Shown here piece after piece: positions 14,396 through 22,416 of a stretch of DNA of 24,578 nt (the stretch's first letter is position 1; every line of letters begins with the position of its first letter). The DNA comes from CAG-390 sp045531455. GTDB lineage: Bacteria; Bacillota; Clostridia; Oscillospirales; CAG-272. The stretch spans positions 1 to 24,578 of the forward strand of contig JAZSEA010000030.1 in assembly GCA_045531455.1 (NCBI GenBank). Direction: 5' to 3'. The notes below the pieces were generated by a model. The model was not told where the DNA came from, did not search any database, and saw nothing but the letters and a program-made list of their open reading frames with translations. The position numbers and the translations under genes are program-made.

Positions 14396-14424
14396 ATTAT
14401 AACACAAAACAAAAGATAAGTAAA
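14396..14424 (-). promoter_or_regulatory. agrA: Promoter of the regulator-kinase operon
   Basis: TTTACT (14419-14424), 17 bases and TATAAT (14396-14401) lie on the minus strand. Further upstream, CGAACAAGT has its AGT 12 bases before the -35, like a degenerate copy of the LytTR half-site. Confidence 0.6.
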
Positions 14425-14505
14425 GAGCGAAAAACTTGTTCGGTATGACGAATAGTCCTCCATAATCGACGAACAGGAAGCGATTATTAATAAATCACAA
14501 TACAC

Positions 14506-14535
14506 TTAGGAAGATTTTGTTAACGATGAGGGATT
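14506..14535 (+). promoter_or_regulatory. LytTR-type direct-repeat box of cassette 1
   Basis: A 30-bp element beginning TTAGG, with AGG at 14508 and 14529 (21 bp apart) and the shared middle TTAACGA. The second AGG lies 12 bases before the -35. It is nearly identical to the box at 20089 and clearly related to the one at agrBD. Confidence 0.75.
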
Positions 14536-14540
14536 GTCTA

Positions 14541-14568
14541 TTGCTTTTTTTTATTGCTTTGATATAAT
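14541..14568 (+). promoter_or_regulatory. Cassette 1 promoter
   Basis: TTGCTT (14541-14546), 16 bases and TATAAT (14563-14568) with an extended TGA before the -10. The poor -35 with a strong extended -10 fits an activator-dependent promoter. The same arrangement is found at 20124-20151. Confidence 0.7.
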
Positions 14569-14588
14569 TGAATTAACTAAACTTTATT

Positions 14589-14653
14589 GAAAGGAGAACA
14601 GACCAATGGTTTACTAAGCCAACGATGATTGATATATGGCACCATACCAATCA
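14589..14653 (+). promoter_or_regulatory. Conserved 5' leader of cassette 1: minimal ORF and hairpin
   Basis: GAAAGGAG (14589-14596) precedes a three-codon frame ATG GTT TAC TAA (14606-14617). Then comes a hairpin with stems TGATTG/CAATCA and ATGG/CCAT (14626-14653). Cassette 2 has the same ribosome-binding-site sequence and a hairpin with different but still paired bases. The main gene starts 64 bases later with its own site. Confidence 0.5.
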
Positions 14654-14716
14654 AGCGTATCTCGAAATCAAAAAAAGCGTGCTGATAAACTGTTTTTATT
14701 TGAAAGGATTATTATC

Positions 14717-15253
14717 ATGAAAACTACAATAAAAAGGATCTTGCTCGTATGTTTGAGCTTGGTTATGATGTTCGCTACTTGTATCAATGCTAATGCAGTT
14801 TGGGTTTCGAATTGGGAAGACTCTGTTCAATTTCCCGGTGTTGCAGTAAGACAAACCTTATATAACGAAGAGGGAATATCAAGTACCATTCAAATAAATG
14901 AAGAATGGTACACAGAAGATATTTTTGTATATGTGGATTGTTGTACTTATTATGCTGAAGATGATCCCGAAGATCCATATGAGTACTATACCACTGATAG
15001 AAGATTAACCGATGTTTATAATCCTTTGGAGTATCCTTATACGATTAGAAGTACTACATTTTTTTCGTCCGATATCTTGGATATTTACTATGAATTTTAT
15101 CCTATGCATATTGCCGCTGGTGCTATAACTTTCCTCTGCGATTATATTTGGGATGAAGATGCAAGCGACTATACACATGATGCAATTTTTACATATGTAG
15201 AATATATTGATGAATCTCACATATCAAGCAGTTGCAGCATTTGTGGTGACTGA
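14717..15253 (+). CDS. Secreted CxxC-tailed protein, cassette 1
   Basis: A 178-residue protein of no recognised family. The start is the ATG at 14717, because GAAAGG lies 8 bases upstream and a signal peptide begins there (KRILLVCLSLVMMFATCINANA, cut after ANA near 27). An upstream in-frame ATG at 14636 lies inside the leader hairpin. The mature protein is acidic and tyrosine-rich. It shares with its paralogue at 20300 the N-terminal VSNWE/FSSWE, a central TYYAEDDP, DIYYE..MH and a C-terminal cysteine pair (C173, C176 in SSCSICGD). The pair could hold a metal or disulphide. It is first in a presumed operon with the propeller protein and ABC transporter. Secretion is well supported; function is unknown. 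Confidence 0.75.
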   Translation: MKTTIKRILLVCLSLVMMFATCINANAVWVSNWEDSVQFPGVAVRQTLYNEEGISSTIQINEEWYTEDIFVYVDCCTYYAEDDPEDPYEYYTTDRRLTDVYNPLEYPYTIRSTTFFSSDILDIYYEFYPMHIAAGAITFLCDYIWDEDASDYTHDAIFTYVEYIDESHISSSCSICGD

Positions 15254-15305
15254 TTCATATTTTCGTAATCTGTTATTTTGTTTTTGATGAATATTTGGCA
15301 GTAGA

Positions 15306-16676
15306 ATGAAAAAGTTGAATAGAACATATATAGTTGTTTTTTTCTGTATATTATTTGTTTGTATTTTGTCCTTTATGTTTGTCATTATTATAAAGCAAAG
15401 GAATCATATTGACAATGACGACAATTCGAATGGAATGTCTGAAAACATCAACGCCATCGAAGAAAGTCTTTTAGGATATATACCGGTAATATCTTCAAGC
15501 AAAAATATACAGATGAATAAAGATTATATATATTTCGCTGGGAAATCGAGAGGTGTTTTTAAATACAACATCCAAACCGGTGAAGTTAGCGAATATTGTA
15601 CAGATCCACTTTGCACACATAATATGAGTTCAGGCCAAGCATCTTGCGGTATAGGAGAATATATGAATGGCCTTTATTTCAGAGCTTTTTCGAATGTTTT
15701 GGTATACAATGCCGTTCAAAAAAATGATGACAACAAACTTACCAACCATTTGTACGGATATGAAACAGAAACAATGCGCAATGTTGAACTACATGATAAT
15801 GCTAGTACGACAAATCAATATTGTGTTAGCGAGGAATATGCGTATTTTGACAATGTGATCAATAAGAACGACAAGATTTATTATAACCATAAACAAATCA
15901 AACTTTCGGACGGAAGCATCAAAGTTTTCGGAGAGGAGACTGAGGGTAATACTCCTTATTATCTTGTAGGAGCCATCGGAGGTTACCTTTTTGCCACAGA
16001 TAACGAAAGAACAATAACTTATGTTTGTAGAGAGGATACGCCGGGTAATTTTACAAAATTTTGGGATAAACCTATCTCCTATCTTTGGGCTGGTAGCAAC
16101 GATCTGTTTTTCAAATCGCGAGATCCTGCTGATGATACTCCTAAAAGCGAGGCGAAATATTACTTCTACCATACCGATTATGAAGGAAATATAATATCCA
16201 AGCAGGAACTTGTCGGAGGAATGAAGTGGGGATCAATCTACGATGGAAAAAATCTTTATTATATTCCATCAAAAGACGAAACTTTTATCTGCGGCGATGG
16301 TACTGAAAAGAGTATTCATTGCCGTGAAATATACTGTCTCAATATGGAGACCGGGGAACGCACCGTGGCGTTCAAATTTGATGGAATGTACGAAACTATG
16401 GCACTTCAGTTAGGCCTCGGAAATGAAATGATAGTTTTAAATAATAAGATTTACACTTATTCTGTTGGTGAAATCAATTCGAAAGAGAATATTGTAACTA
16501 AAGAGGTGATTGTTTATGGAAAGGGCGTATCGCTTCGCAACGGAATCATCATCATAGACATGTCAAATGGAGATATCACTTTCGTCCAAGCTGAATATTC
16601 GCGTAATACAGATAAATCATGCGAAGCAATATACAATATTGAGAAGATCGAAATGGATCTTGCAAGAGAAGAATAA
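15306..16676 (+). CDS. Membrane-anchored propeller-like protein, cassette 1
   Basis: A 456-residue protein. An N-terminal membrane anchor (about 8-30: YIVVFFCILFVCILSFMFVIII) is followed by an extracellular region of repeated short strand blades: NKDYIYFAG, SEEYAYFDN, GGYLFATD, KNLYYIPS. This resembles DUF5050-type beta-propellers of Clostridia, an impression rather than a search result. The cysteine motif CTDPLCTH..C (C98, C103, H105, C114) is shared exactly in position with the paralogue at 21060. The ribosome binding site is weak (TTTGGCAG). It starts 52 bases after the secreted-protein gene with no hairpin between, so co-expression is likely. A sensing or protective surface role is conceivable but not shown. 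Confidence 0.75.
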   Translation: MKKLNRTYIVVFFCILFVCILSFMFVIIIKQRNHIDNDDNSNGMSENINAIEESLLGYIPVISSSKNIQMNKDYIYFAGKSRGVFKYNIQTGEVSEYCTDPLCTHNMSSGQASCGIGEYMNGLYFRAFSNVLVYNAVQKNDDNKLTNHLYGYETETMRNVELHDNASTTNQYCVSEEYAYFDNVINKNDKIYYNHKQIKLSDGSIKVFGEETEGNTPYYLVGAIGGYLFATDNERTITYVCREDTPGNFTKFWDKPISYLWAGSNDLFFKSRDPADDTPKSEAKYYFYHTDYEGNIISKQELVGGMKWGSIYDGKNLYYIPSKDETFICGDGTEKSIHCREIYCLNMETGERTVAFKFDGMYETMALQLGLGNEMIVLNNKIYTYSVGEINSKENIVTKEVIVYGKGVSLRNGIIIIDMSNGDITFVQAEYSRNTDKSCEAIYNIEKIEMDLAREE

Positions 16677-16687
16677 GTATTTTCAAC

Positions 16688-16716
16688 GCCCGCTTTTCGC
16701 ATGTCGAAAAGCGGGC
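16688..16716 (+). other. Intercistronic hairpin before the ABC permease
   Basis: A perfect 12-bp GC-rich stem (16688-16699 with 16705-16716) has a 5-base loop. No T run follows on either strand, so it is unlikely to end transcription. It may stabilise the upstream mRNA or limit permease translation, because the permease start lies only 13 bases past it. Confidence 0.55.
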
Positions 16717-16729
16717 AATGGTGACTATT

Positions 16730-19093
16730 ATGAAACAACTCTACTATGAAATAAAAAAGGTCTTCGGTCAGCGGTTCTTTGTACTGATCACAGCGGTTTT
16801 GCTAGTTATCTGCACCTCTCTTTGCGTCTTTTCGATGCGCAAGAGCGTGTCACAGCTGCGCAATGAGGGGCTGGTTGAAGCTTATGTGCTTTATAACCGC
16901 GACCCCGAAGCGGCACGTGCGCTTTATGACGAATACGAAGGCGATGCCAAGGCGGGCATTGAAGTGCCCAAAGAGTACTCCCATCTGCGCAGCGTCATCC
17001 GCAAGGCGGAAAGCAATGAGCAATACTCCGAAAAACTTCATAAAGTCTCCGAATCCGCACGCAGAAAGTCACTTGAGCTTAAACGAGATGGCTACGGAGA
17101 GGGCGATTTCATTTATGATTACCAGAAAAACTGCGAAAGCCTATATCTGATAGCCTCGGAGGAGGTGACACTCCCCGTCGCTATCGTCTCGGGCTGGAGT
17201 GATTATTTTTCGCAGACCTATACGACTTACTTTATCCTTGCCGCCGTCTTTTTGCTCGTATGCACCGTCTACATCCCCGAAAAAACCGACGGGATCTATC
17301 CCCTTCTGCGGAGCACAAAGCGCGGGCGTCATGCGTTTTCGGGCGCGAAGCTCGGTACGGTCGTGCTTCTTTCATTTGCGCTGACCGTGATCTTTTCGGG
17401 CGCGTCTTTTATTGCCATCGCAATAAAACTCGGCTTTTCCTCGCTCGATATGCCAGTCCAGGCGATCGGAAAGTTGGAATACTGCCCCTATATCATCACG
17501 GTTGGAGAGTATTTCGTGATCCACAGCGTCCTGCGGCTTTGTGCGGTTCTTGTCTTTGCGCTGATTTGCGCGGCGGTAACTACGGCGAGATGCGATTACG
17601 TTATATCATTCGCGGGCGCTGCTCTGCTGATTCTGATCAATTTCCTTATGAATAAGGCAAACTACAGCTCGGTCAACAATCCTGCTAAGCACTTCAACCT
17701 CTTTTCGCTCTGCGACTGCGAGGGTATATTCTCGCGTTATTATGCCGCAGATATCTTTGGCGATCTTATGCCCTTTGAGCATTTCGGGATCTGTCTCTTC
17801 GTTCCGCTTGCTGTCGTTGCCGCATCCTTTACCTACCTCGCAATCGCCCGCGGACGCGGTCATCTCAATTCGGTTGGTCTCCTCTCTCGCGTGATCGGAA
17901 GGATCAAGCTGCCCGAAAAACGGAAGAGGATTTCGAAAATCCGTCTCCGCGGTATTGCACTTTCGGGCTATGAGGCGCATAAGTTATTTGGTCGGCTCGG
18001 AACTGTCGTTATTCTGCTGATACTTGCCATCGTGCGTATCAATTTATCGATGACGATGTACTCCGCACCGACCGATACCGACGAGATCTTTTATCGCGAA
18101 TATCTTGAATACCTCGACGGCGAATATACCGAGGAAAAGGCGCAATATATGCGCGACGAGATGCAGTACATTCTCAGAGCCATTGACAGATACGAGGCAA
18201 TGAACGAGAGCGAAAGCGACCTCACAAATGAGGAACGTATGGAGATCATCACGGCGGCAAATTACGGATATTCGCATAAAAATGCCGCCGAGCGCGCGCT
18301 TGACTACACAAATAAGCTCCGTGAGCTTTACGACCTAGGCGAGCGGGATGCTGTCTTTCTCTATGAAAGCGGATGGAAGCTGCTGCTCGGGCGGGATGCC
18401 GATCTTCTCGCTTTTGCGCTGATTCTGATCGCGCTTTGCAATATTTTCGGAGCAGAGTTCGGCAAAAGCTCGTCCTCGGGCAGGTTTGCCGACATCCTTC
18501 GGGCGTCAAAGAAGGGACGCACGAGAACGTTCTTCGCCAAGCTTACGGTCGCGGCTCTCTGCGCGCTGACGGTCTTTGTTGTCTTCGAGGCGTTGGATTA
18601 CTGCCTGATACTCAAAAATTACACGCTCCCACACGCGGAAAGCGCATCCGTTATCATATTTGAAAAGGTGATGAATAACGGCATCGTGCGATTTGACGGC
18701 GTAAGCTTTGCGGATTTTGCGATAACGGGCACGCTCCTACGCACTTTTGCAACGGCATTTTTCACCATGGGAGTCTTCGCACTATCAGCATATTTAAAGA
18801 AAAACATTTCCGTTATGTTGATCTCTGCGCTGATTGTGCTCCTACCCTCGGCAATTTCGGGCAGCTCGGGACTTACGGTACTTTCAAAAATCGACTTTCT
18901 CCCCGTCGCTGCAGGTGCAGAGCTTATAAAATTGTCCGAGTCTGCAAATCCCGCGCTCCCCTTCGCAATGCCGATCACAGCGTTTGTCTCGCTTTTGATT
19001 ATTGAGGCTATCGTAATTATTTTCTCGCATTCGGCGTGGTGCAATCCTTATCATAAAACAAGGAGGCTGAAAAATGAAGCTTACCATAAATAA
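16730..19093 (+). CDS. ABC transporter permease, two-part
   Basis: A 787-residue polytopic protein. The start could be the ATG at 16718 or 16730; neither has a strong ribosome binding site, and 16730 gives the usual N-terminus MKQLYYEIKKVFGQRFFVLI. Two similar halves are visible. Each has a first membrane helix, a long extracellular charged loop, then a cluster of five or so helices; the second half begins near residue 405 with GYEAHKLFGRLGTVVILLIL. This is typical of BcrB/lantibiotic-type ABC-2 exporters fused in tandem. It overlaps the ATPase gene by 20 bases. Codon use is clearly GC-richer than in the genes on either side. Substrate unknown; export or immunity for the secreted cassette protein is a guess. 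Confidence 0.85.
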   Translation: MKQLYYEIKKVFGQRFFVLITAVLLVICTSLCVFSMRKSVSQLRNEGLVEAYVLYNRDPEAARALYDEYEGDAKAGIEVPKEYSHLRSVIRKAESNEQYSEKLHKVSESARRKSLELKRDGYGEGDFIYDYQKNCESLYLIASEEVTLPVAIVSGWSDYFSQTYTTYFILAAVFLLVCTVYIPEKTDGIYPLLRSTKRGRHAFSGAKLGTVVLLSFALTVIFSGASFIAIAIKLGFSSLDMPVQAIGKLEYCPYIITVGEYFVIHSVLRLCAVLVFALICAAVTTARCDYVISFAGAALLILINFLMNKANYSSVNNPAKHFNLFSLCDCEGIFSRYYAADIFGDLMPFEHFGICLFVPLAVVAASFTYLAIARGRGHLNSVGLLSRVIGRIKLPEKRKRISKIRLRGIALSGYEAHKLFGRLGTVVILLILAIVRINLSMTMYSAPTDTDEIFYREYLEYLDGEYTEEKAQYMRDEMQYILRAIDRYEAMNESESDLTNEERMEIITAANYGYSHKNAAERALDYTNKLRELYDLGERDAVFLYESGWKLLLGRDADLLAFALILIALCNIFGAEFGKSSSSGRFADILRASKKGRTRTFFAKLTVAALCALTVFVVFEALDYCLILKNYTLPHAESASVIIFEKVMNNGIVRFDGVSFADFAITGTLLRTFATAFFTMGVFALSAYLKKNISVMLISALIVLLPSAISGSSGLTVLSKIDFLPVAAGAELIKLSESANPALPFAMPITAFVSLLIIEAIVIIFSHSAWCNPYHKTRRLKNEAYHK

Positions 19094-20003
19094 CGTCTCA
19101 AAGGCATACGGAAGCAACAAGGCGCTACAGCACTTCACTGCAGACCTCGAGCCGGGCATCTACGCCCTTCTCGGTCCCAACGGCTCGGGTAAGTCGACCC
19201 TGATGAACATCATCACCGACAATCTCAAATCCGACGAGGGTGAGATCCTCTTCTCCGACGGCGGAGCGCCCGAAAACATCCTCAAAATGGGAGTCCGATT
19301 CCGCGAAAAGCTCGGATTTATGCCGCAGTATCCCGGAATGTACCCGAATTTTTCTATCGAGAGATTTATGTGGTATATGGCGGCACTCAAGGACGTAGGC
19401 TCGCATCTCAAAGGCAGAGAGAAGAAAAAGTATATCAAATCCGAGATCGAAAATATCCTCAAAGCAGTTGAGCTTGATGATATTCCAAGAAGAAAAATCG
19501 GCGCGCTTTCGGGCGGTATGAAGCAGAGACTTGCCCTTGCGCAAGCTGTACTAGGTAATCCGTCAGTTCTTATCCTCGACGAGCCGACAGCGGGTCTCGA
19601 CCCGAAGCAAAGAATTGCGATCCGTAACTTTATTTCCCGAATCGCGTTCGATAAGATCGTCATTATCGCAACACACGTTGTATCCGATGTTGAATTCGTC
19701 GCACGTGATGTTATAATGCTGAAAAAAGGCGTCATCGTTGACAATGCACCGCCCGCAGAACTCGTCCGCAAGATCGAGGGCAAGGTCTGGAATCTCCCCG
19801 CGTCCGAAAGTGAGGTCGTCAATCTCCAGCAGAAATACCGTGTGACAAACATCACCCGCGATGATAAAACGGGCGATGCCATTCTCCGTGTGCTTTCCGA
19901 GGAGGAACCGATTTCCAACGGCAGACCTGCAACGACTGTCGCGCCCACGCTTGAGGACTATTATCTCTACGTGTTCGGAAATGATAGTATAGAACTTGGA
20001 TAG
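19074..20003 (+). CDS. ABC transporter ATP-binding protein, BcrA type
   Basis: A 309-residue ATPase that would drive the permease at 16730. Walker A is GPNGSGKST (34-42), the Q loop is at Q85, the signature LSGGMKQR is at 145-152, Walker B LILDEP at 166-171 with AGLD, and the switch histidine is H201 in ATHVV. All key residues are present. The ~70-residue C-terminal extension is usual in the BcrA/NatA group. AAGGAGG lies 7 bases before the ATG, inside the 3' end of the permease gene. It ends the cassette 1 operon; no clear terminator is visible before the cassette 2 box at 20089. Confidence 0.95.
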   Translation: MKLTINNVSKAYGSNKALQHFTADLEPGIYALLGPNGSGKSTLMNIITDNLKSDEGEILFSDGGAPENILKMGVRFREKLGFMPQYPGMYPNFSIERFMWYMAALKDVGSHLKGREKKKYIKSEIENILKAVELDDIPRRKIGALSGGMKQRLALAQAVLGNPSVLILDEPTAGLDPKQRIAIRNFISRIAFDKIVIIATHVVSDVEFVARDVIMLKKGVIVDNAPPAELVRKIEGKVWNLPASESEVVNLQQKYRVTNITRDDKTGDAILRVLSEEEPISNGRPATTVAPTLEDYYLYVFGNDSIELG

Positions 20004-20088
20004 GACAATCTTGACAATTATGAATAAATATTACTATTGCTAATTATATGTAATTAATTTTATAATACTAATACATTACTGTATACAT

Positions 20089-20118
20089 TTAGGAAGATTT
20101 TGCTAACAATGAGGAATA
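20089..20118 (+). promoter_or_regulatory. LytTR-type direct-repeat box of cassette 2
   Basis: A 30-bp element TTAGG...AGG with repeats at 20091 and 20112 (21 bp apart). The first 15 bases match the cassette 1 box apart from one position. The second repeat is 34 bases from the -10, exactly as in cassette 1. Confidence 0.75.
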
Positions 20119-20123
20119 ACCTA

Positions 20124-20151
20124 TTGCTTTTTGTTTTGGTTTTGATATAAT
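20124..20151 (+). promoter_or_regulatory. Cassette 2 promoter
   Basis: TTGCTT (20124-20129), 16 bases and TATAAT (20146-20151) with an extended TGA. Spacing and hexamers are identical to cassette 1. Confidence 0.7.
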
Positions 20152-20171
20152 TTAGCTGAAAGCAGACCATC

Positions 20172-20236
20172 GAAAGGAGAACAGTGAAATAGTATATTAA
20201 ATTTTTACCGATTGTTATGTTGCAACATATCAATCA
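20172..20236 (+). promoter_or_regulatory. Conserved 5' leader of cassette 2: minimal ORF and hairpin
   Basis: GAAAGGAG (20172-20179) is followed by GTG AAA TAG (20184-20192). Then comes a hairpin with outer stem CGATTG/CAATCA and inner ATGTTG/CAACAT (20209-20236). The inner stem differs from cassette 1 but keeps pairing. The main gene starts 64 bases after the hairpin, the same distance as in cassette 1. Confidence 0.5.
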
Positions 20237-20299
20237 AAAGTATAATCAAGTAAAACTACAGCCACAAATAATATTACTAATATTGAAAGGAATTATATT

Positions 20300-20848
20300 A
20301 TGAATAACGTTTTAAAAAGAGTAGTTCTTGTTAGTATAAGCATTATAATGATTTTTGTTATGTGTGTTAATTCTTATGCCGTTCATTTTTCATCTTGGGA
20401 GTATTCAGATGTATTTGATGAATATGCAACAAGAATAACAGTTCATACTGAAGAGGGACTTATGGCAATTGCCACTATTAATACCGCTGGATACTGTTAC
20501 GATTTAGCAGCATTCATTGATTATAGCACATATTATGCAGAAGATGATCCGGATATCGATACATATGGATATGGTGATGCAAGCAAAGAAATATCGGATA
20601 TATATGGACTCTACCCATCAGATAATGTTCGCCAAAACACCACTTCAATTGCAACAAATAACATTAATGTGTACTACGAGTTAGAAATTATGCATACATA
20701 TGGTATGTCATATGCACTATTCAGTGATTATATAATAGATCCTGAAAAAGGAGAGTATACTTTCGATGATGTTTATGCAGTGAGTGAAGAAATAGCGGTT
20801 GCTGATCACAAATCTCATCTTTGCCCGGTTTGCGAATATTGGCACTAA
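20300..20848 (+). CDS. Secreted CxxC-tailed protein, cassette 2
   Basis: A 182-residue paralogue of the protein at 14717; no known family recognised. GAAAGG lies before the ATG. The signal peptide KRVVLVSISIIMIFVMCVNSYA is probably cut near residue 27. The mature part keeps FSSWE, STYYAEDDPD, EISDIY, NVYYE..MH and a C-terminal CPVC pair (C175, C178), but most other positions have changed. The two copies are therefore old duplicates or separately acquired. It is followed by a long hairpin and then the second propeller protein. Confidence 0.75.
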   Translation: MNNVLKRVVLVSISIIMIFVMCVNSYAVHFSSWEYSDVFDEYATRITVHTEEGLMAIATINTAGYCYDLAAFIDYSTYYAEDDPDIDTYGYGDASKEISDIYGLYPSDNVRQNTTSIATNNINVYYELEIMHTYGMSYALFSDYIIDPEKGEYTFDDVYAVSEEIAVADHKSHLCPVCEYWH

Positions 20849-20850
20849 TA

Positions 20851-20893
20851 TTTGAACAAACAGGATACCTAGTAGGTATCCCGTTTGTTCAAA
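20851..20893 (+). terminator. Long hairpin after the cassette 2 secreted-protein gene
   Basis: Stem TTTGAACAAAC + GGATACC pairs with GGTATCC + GTTTGTTCAAA, interrupted by a single A-C mismatch, around a 5-base loop. It begins 2 bases after the stop. No T run follows, so it may act as a partial terminator or mRNA-stabilising element that favours the first gene over the next. Cassette 1 lacks it. Confidence 0.55.
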
Positions 20894-21059
20894 TGCAGAT
20901 ACAATTTGAATTTTTTATTGTATATTATTGTAAAGTATCTAAAAAATCATTGATTTGTCAATCATTTGTAACAAAACAAACTAGAAAAATCCGAGTACAG
21001 GTTTATTAAATCACTTATTCTTCATAGATAATCCCATATATTATTTGGAGGACATATTC

Positions 21060-22415
21060 TTGAAACCAGATTCAAAAATCATCTCAAAATTAAAATTAGT
21101 AGTACCTATAGTGGTAACATGCGCAATTATATTATTTGTTCTGTTGATAATTTGGGTGCATAAAGAAAGACTTCATCTTCGAGACAATTATTTTAACGAC
21201 TTCAATATCATAAATGAAAGCCCGATGGGCTATACACCGGCTATTTACGCTACAAAAGATATCCAACTAGGAAAAAATTATATTTTTTTTGCTGGCAGTC
21301 AGAACGGTATATTCAAGTACCATTTCACAACCGGAGAAATCAGTGAATACTGTACAGACCCAATATGCAAGCATTATGGAAGTAGCTCGACCTGCCGTAT
21401 AGCAAATTTTTGGAAGGGTAACTTTTTCAGAGCATTTTCCGACGGGATCGTTTATACAGCTCCTTTGGATACAGATCAAAATAGCCAATTGACAAAGCAT
21501 CTGTTTTGCTTCAATTCCGATACAATGACAAATACCCTTCTGGACAGTAGCGTAAACTCTGCCAATATGTATTGCGTAAGCGAAAAATATATCTATTTTA
21601 CCAATGTGGTAACGAAAGATGGAAAGAGCTATTACAATCATAAGCAGGTCGATCTTTCCAGCGGAAAGGTCAAAGTATTCGGTGAAGAAACCGAGGGCGT
21701 AACGCCTTATAATCTTATCGGCGCAATAGGCGGCTGTCTTTACGCCACCGATACCGAAAGAACGGTTACTTATATTTGCAGCGAGGATAAGCCAGGAGAA
21801 TTCACAAAATTTTGGGACAAACCTATAGTAAACCTCTGGGCGGGTGAGAATGATCTTTTCTTCAAATCCCGCGCTCCTGATGATGACACTCCGAAGGAAG
21901 AAGCGAAATACTTTTTCTATCATACAGACAAGGACGGTAAGATAATCGCTAAGCACGAGCTTGTCGGCGGAATGAGATGGTGCTCGATCTACGACGGACG
22001 CTATCTCTATTATATCCCAGACGAGGATGTTTATGTGACCAATCTCGACGGCGGCTCCATAAAAATCCATTCCCGCGAGCTATATCGGCTTGATATGGAA
22101 ACGGGAAAGCGTGAGATTGCGTTTACCTTTGACGGCGATTATGCCACTATGGCACTTAAGTTCAGCTTCGGAAACGATGTGATCGTATACGGAAATAAGA
22201 TCTATACTGCGCATATCGGTGAGGCAACAAGTATGAGAGACCCTCAGACAGGTGAATTAATTTATGGTGGAAAGAGTATCAACTGCACCGACGGTATAGC
22301 TATTATCGATATGTCGAACGGCGATATTACATACGTCACGGCAAATTATTCAAGACGCGGCGGAGAAATGACATCGAATGTTGAACATATCCCTATGGAT
22401 ATTAAGGGGGAATAA
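21060..22415 (+). CDS. Membrane-anchored propeller-like protein, cassette 2
   Basis: A 451-residue paralogue of the 15306 protein, alignable over its full length. The start is TTG 21060 because TTGGAGG lies 8 bases upstream; a TTG at 21045 is itself part of that site. The membrane anchor is at about 13-33 (LVVPIVVTCAIILFVLLIIWV). The CTDPICKH..C motif is at C98, C103, H105 and C112. Strongly conserved blocks include FGEETEGVTPY, FTKFWDKPI, LWAGENDLFFKSR and IIDMSNGDITYV. Codon use becomes GC-richer after about 21650. It is one base away from the lipoprotein gene's ATG, so the two are co-translated. Function unknown; surface location is supported. Confidence 0.78.
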   Translation: MKPDSKIISKLKLVVPIVVTCAIILFVLLIIWVHKERLHLRDNYFNDFNIINESPMGYTPAIYATKDIQLGKNYIFFAGSQNGIFKYHFTTGEISEYCTDPICKHYGSSSTCRIANFWKGNFFRAFSDGIVYTAPLDTDQNSQLTKHLFCFNSDTMTNTLLDSSVNSANMYCVSEKYIYFTNVVTKDGKSYYNHKQVDLSSGKVKVFGEETEGVTPYNLIGAIGGCLYATDTERTVTYICSEDKPGEFTKFWDKPIVNLWAGENDLFFKSRAPDDDTPKEEAKYFFYHTDKDGKIIAKHELVGGMRWCSIYDGRYLYYIPDEDVYVTNLDGGSIKIHSRELYRLDMETGKREIAFTFDGDYATMALKFSFGNDVIVYGNKIYTAHIGEATSMRDPQTGELIYGGKSINCTDGIAIIDMSNGDITYVTANYSRRGGEMTSNVEHIPMDIKGE

Positions 22416-22416
22416 A

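Noticed and set aside
14636..14716. N-terminal extension of the cassette 1 secreted protein
   Set aside because: It would start within the conserved leader hairpin, lacks a ribosome binding site, and would bury the signal peptide.
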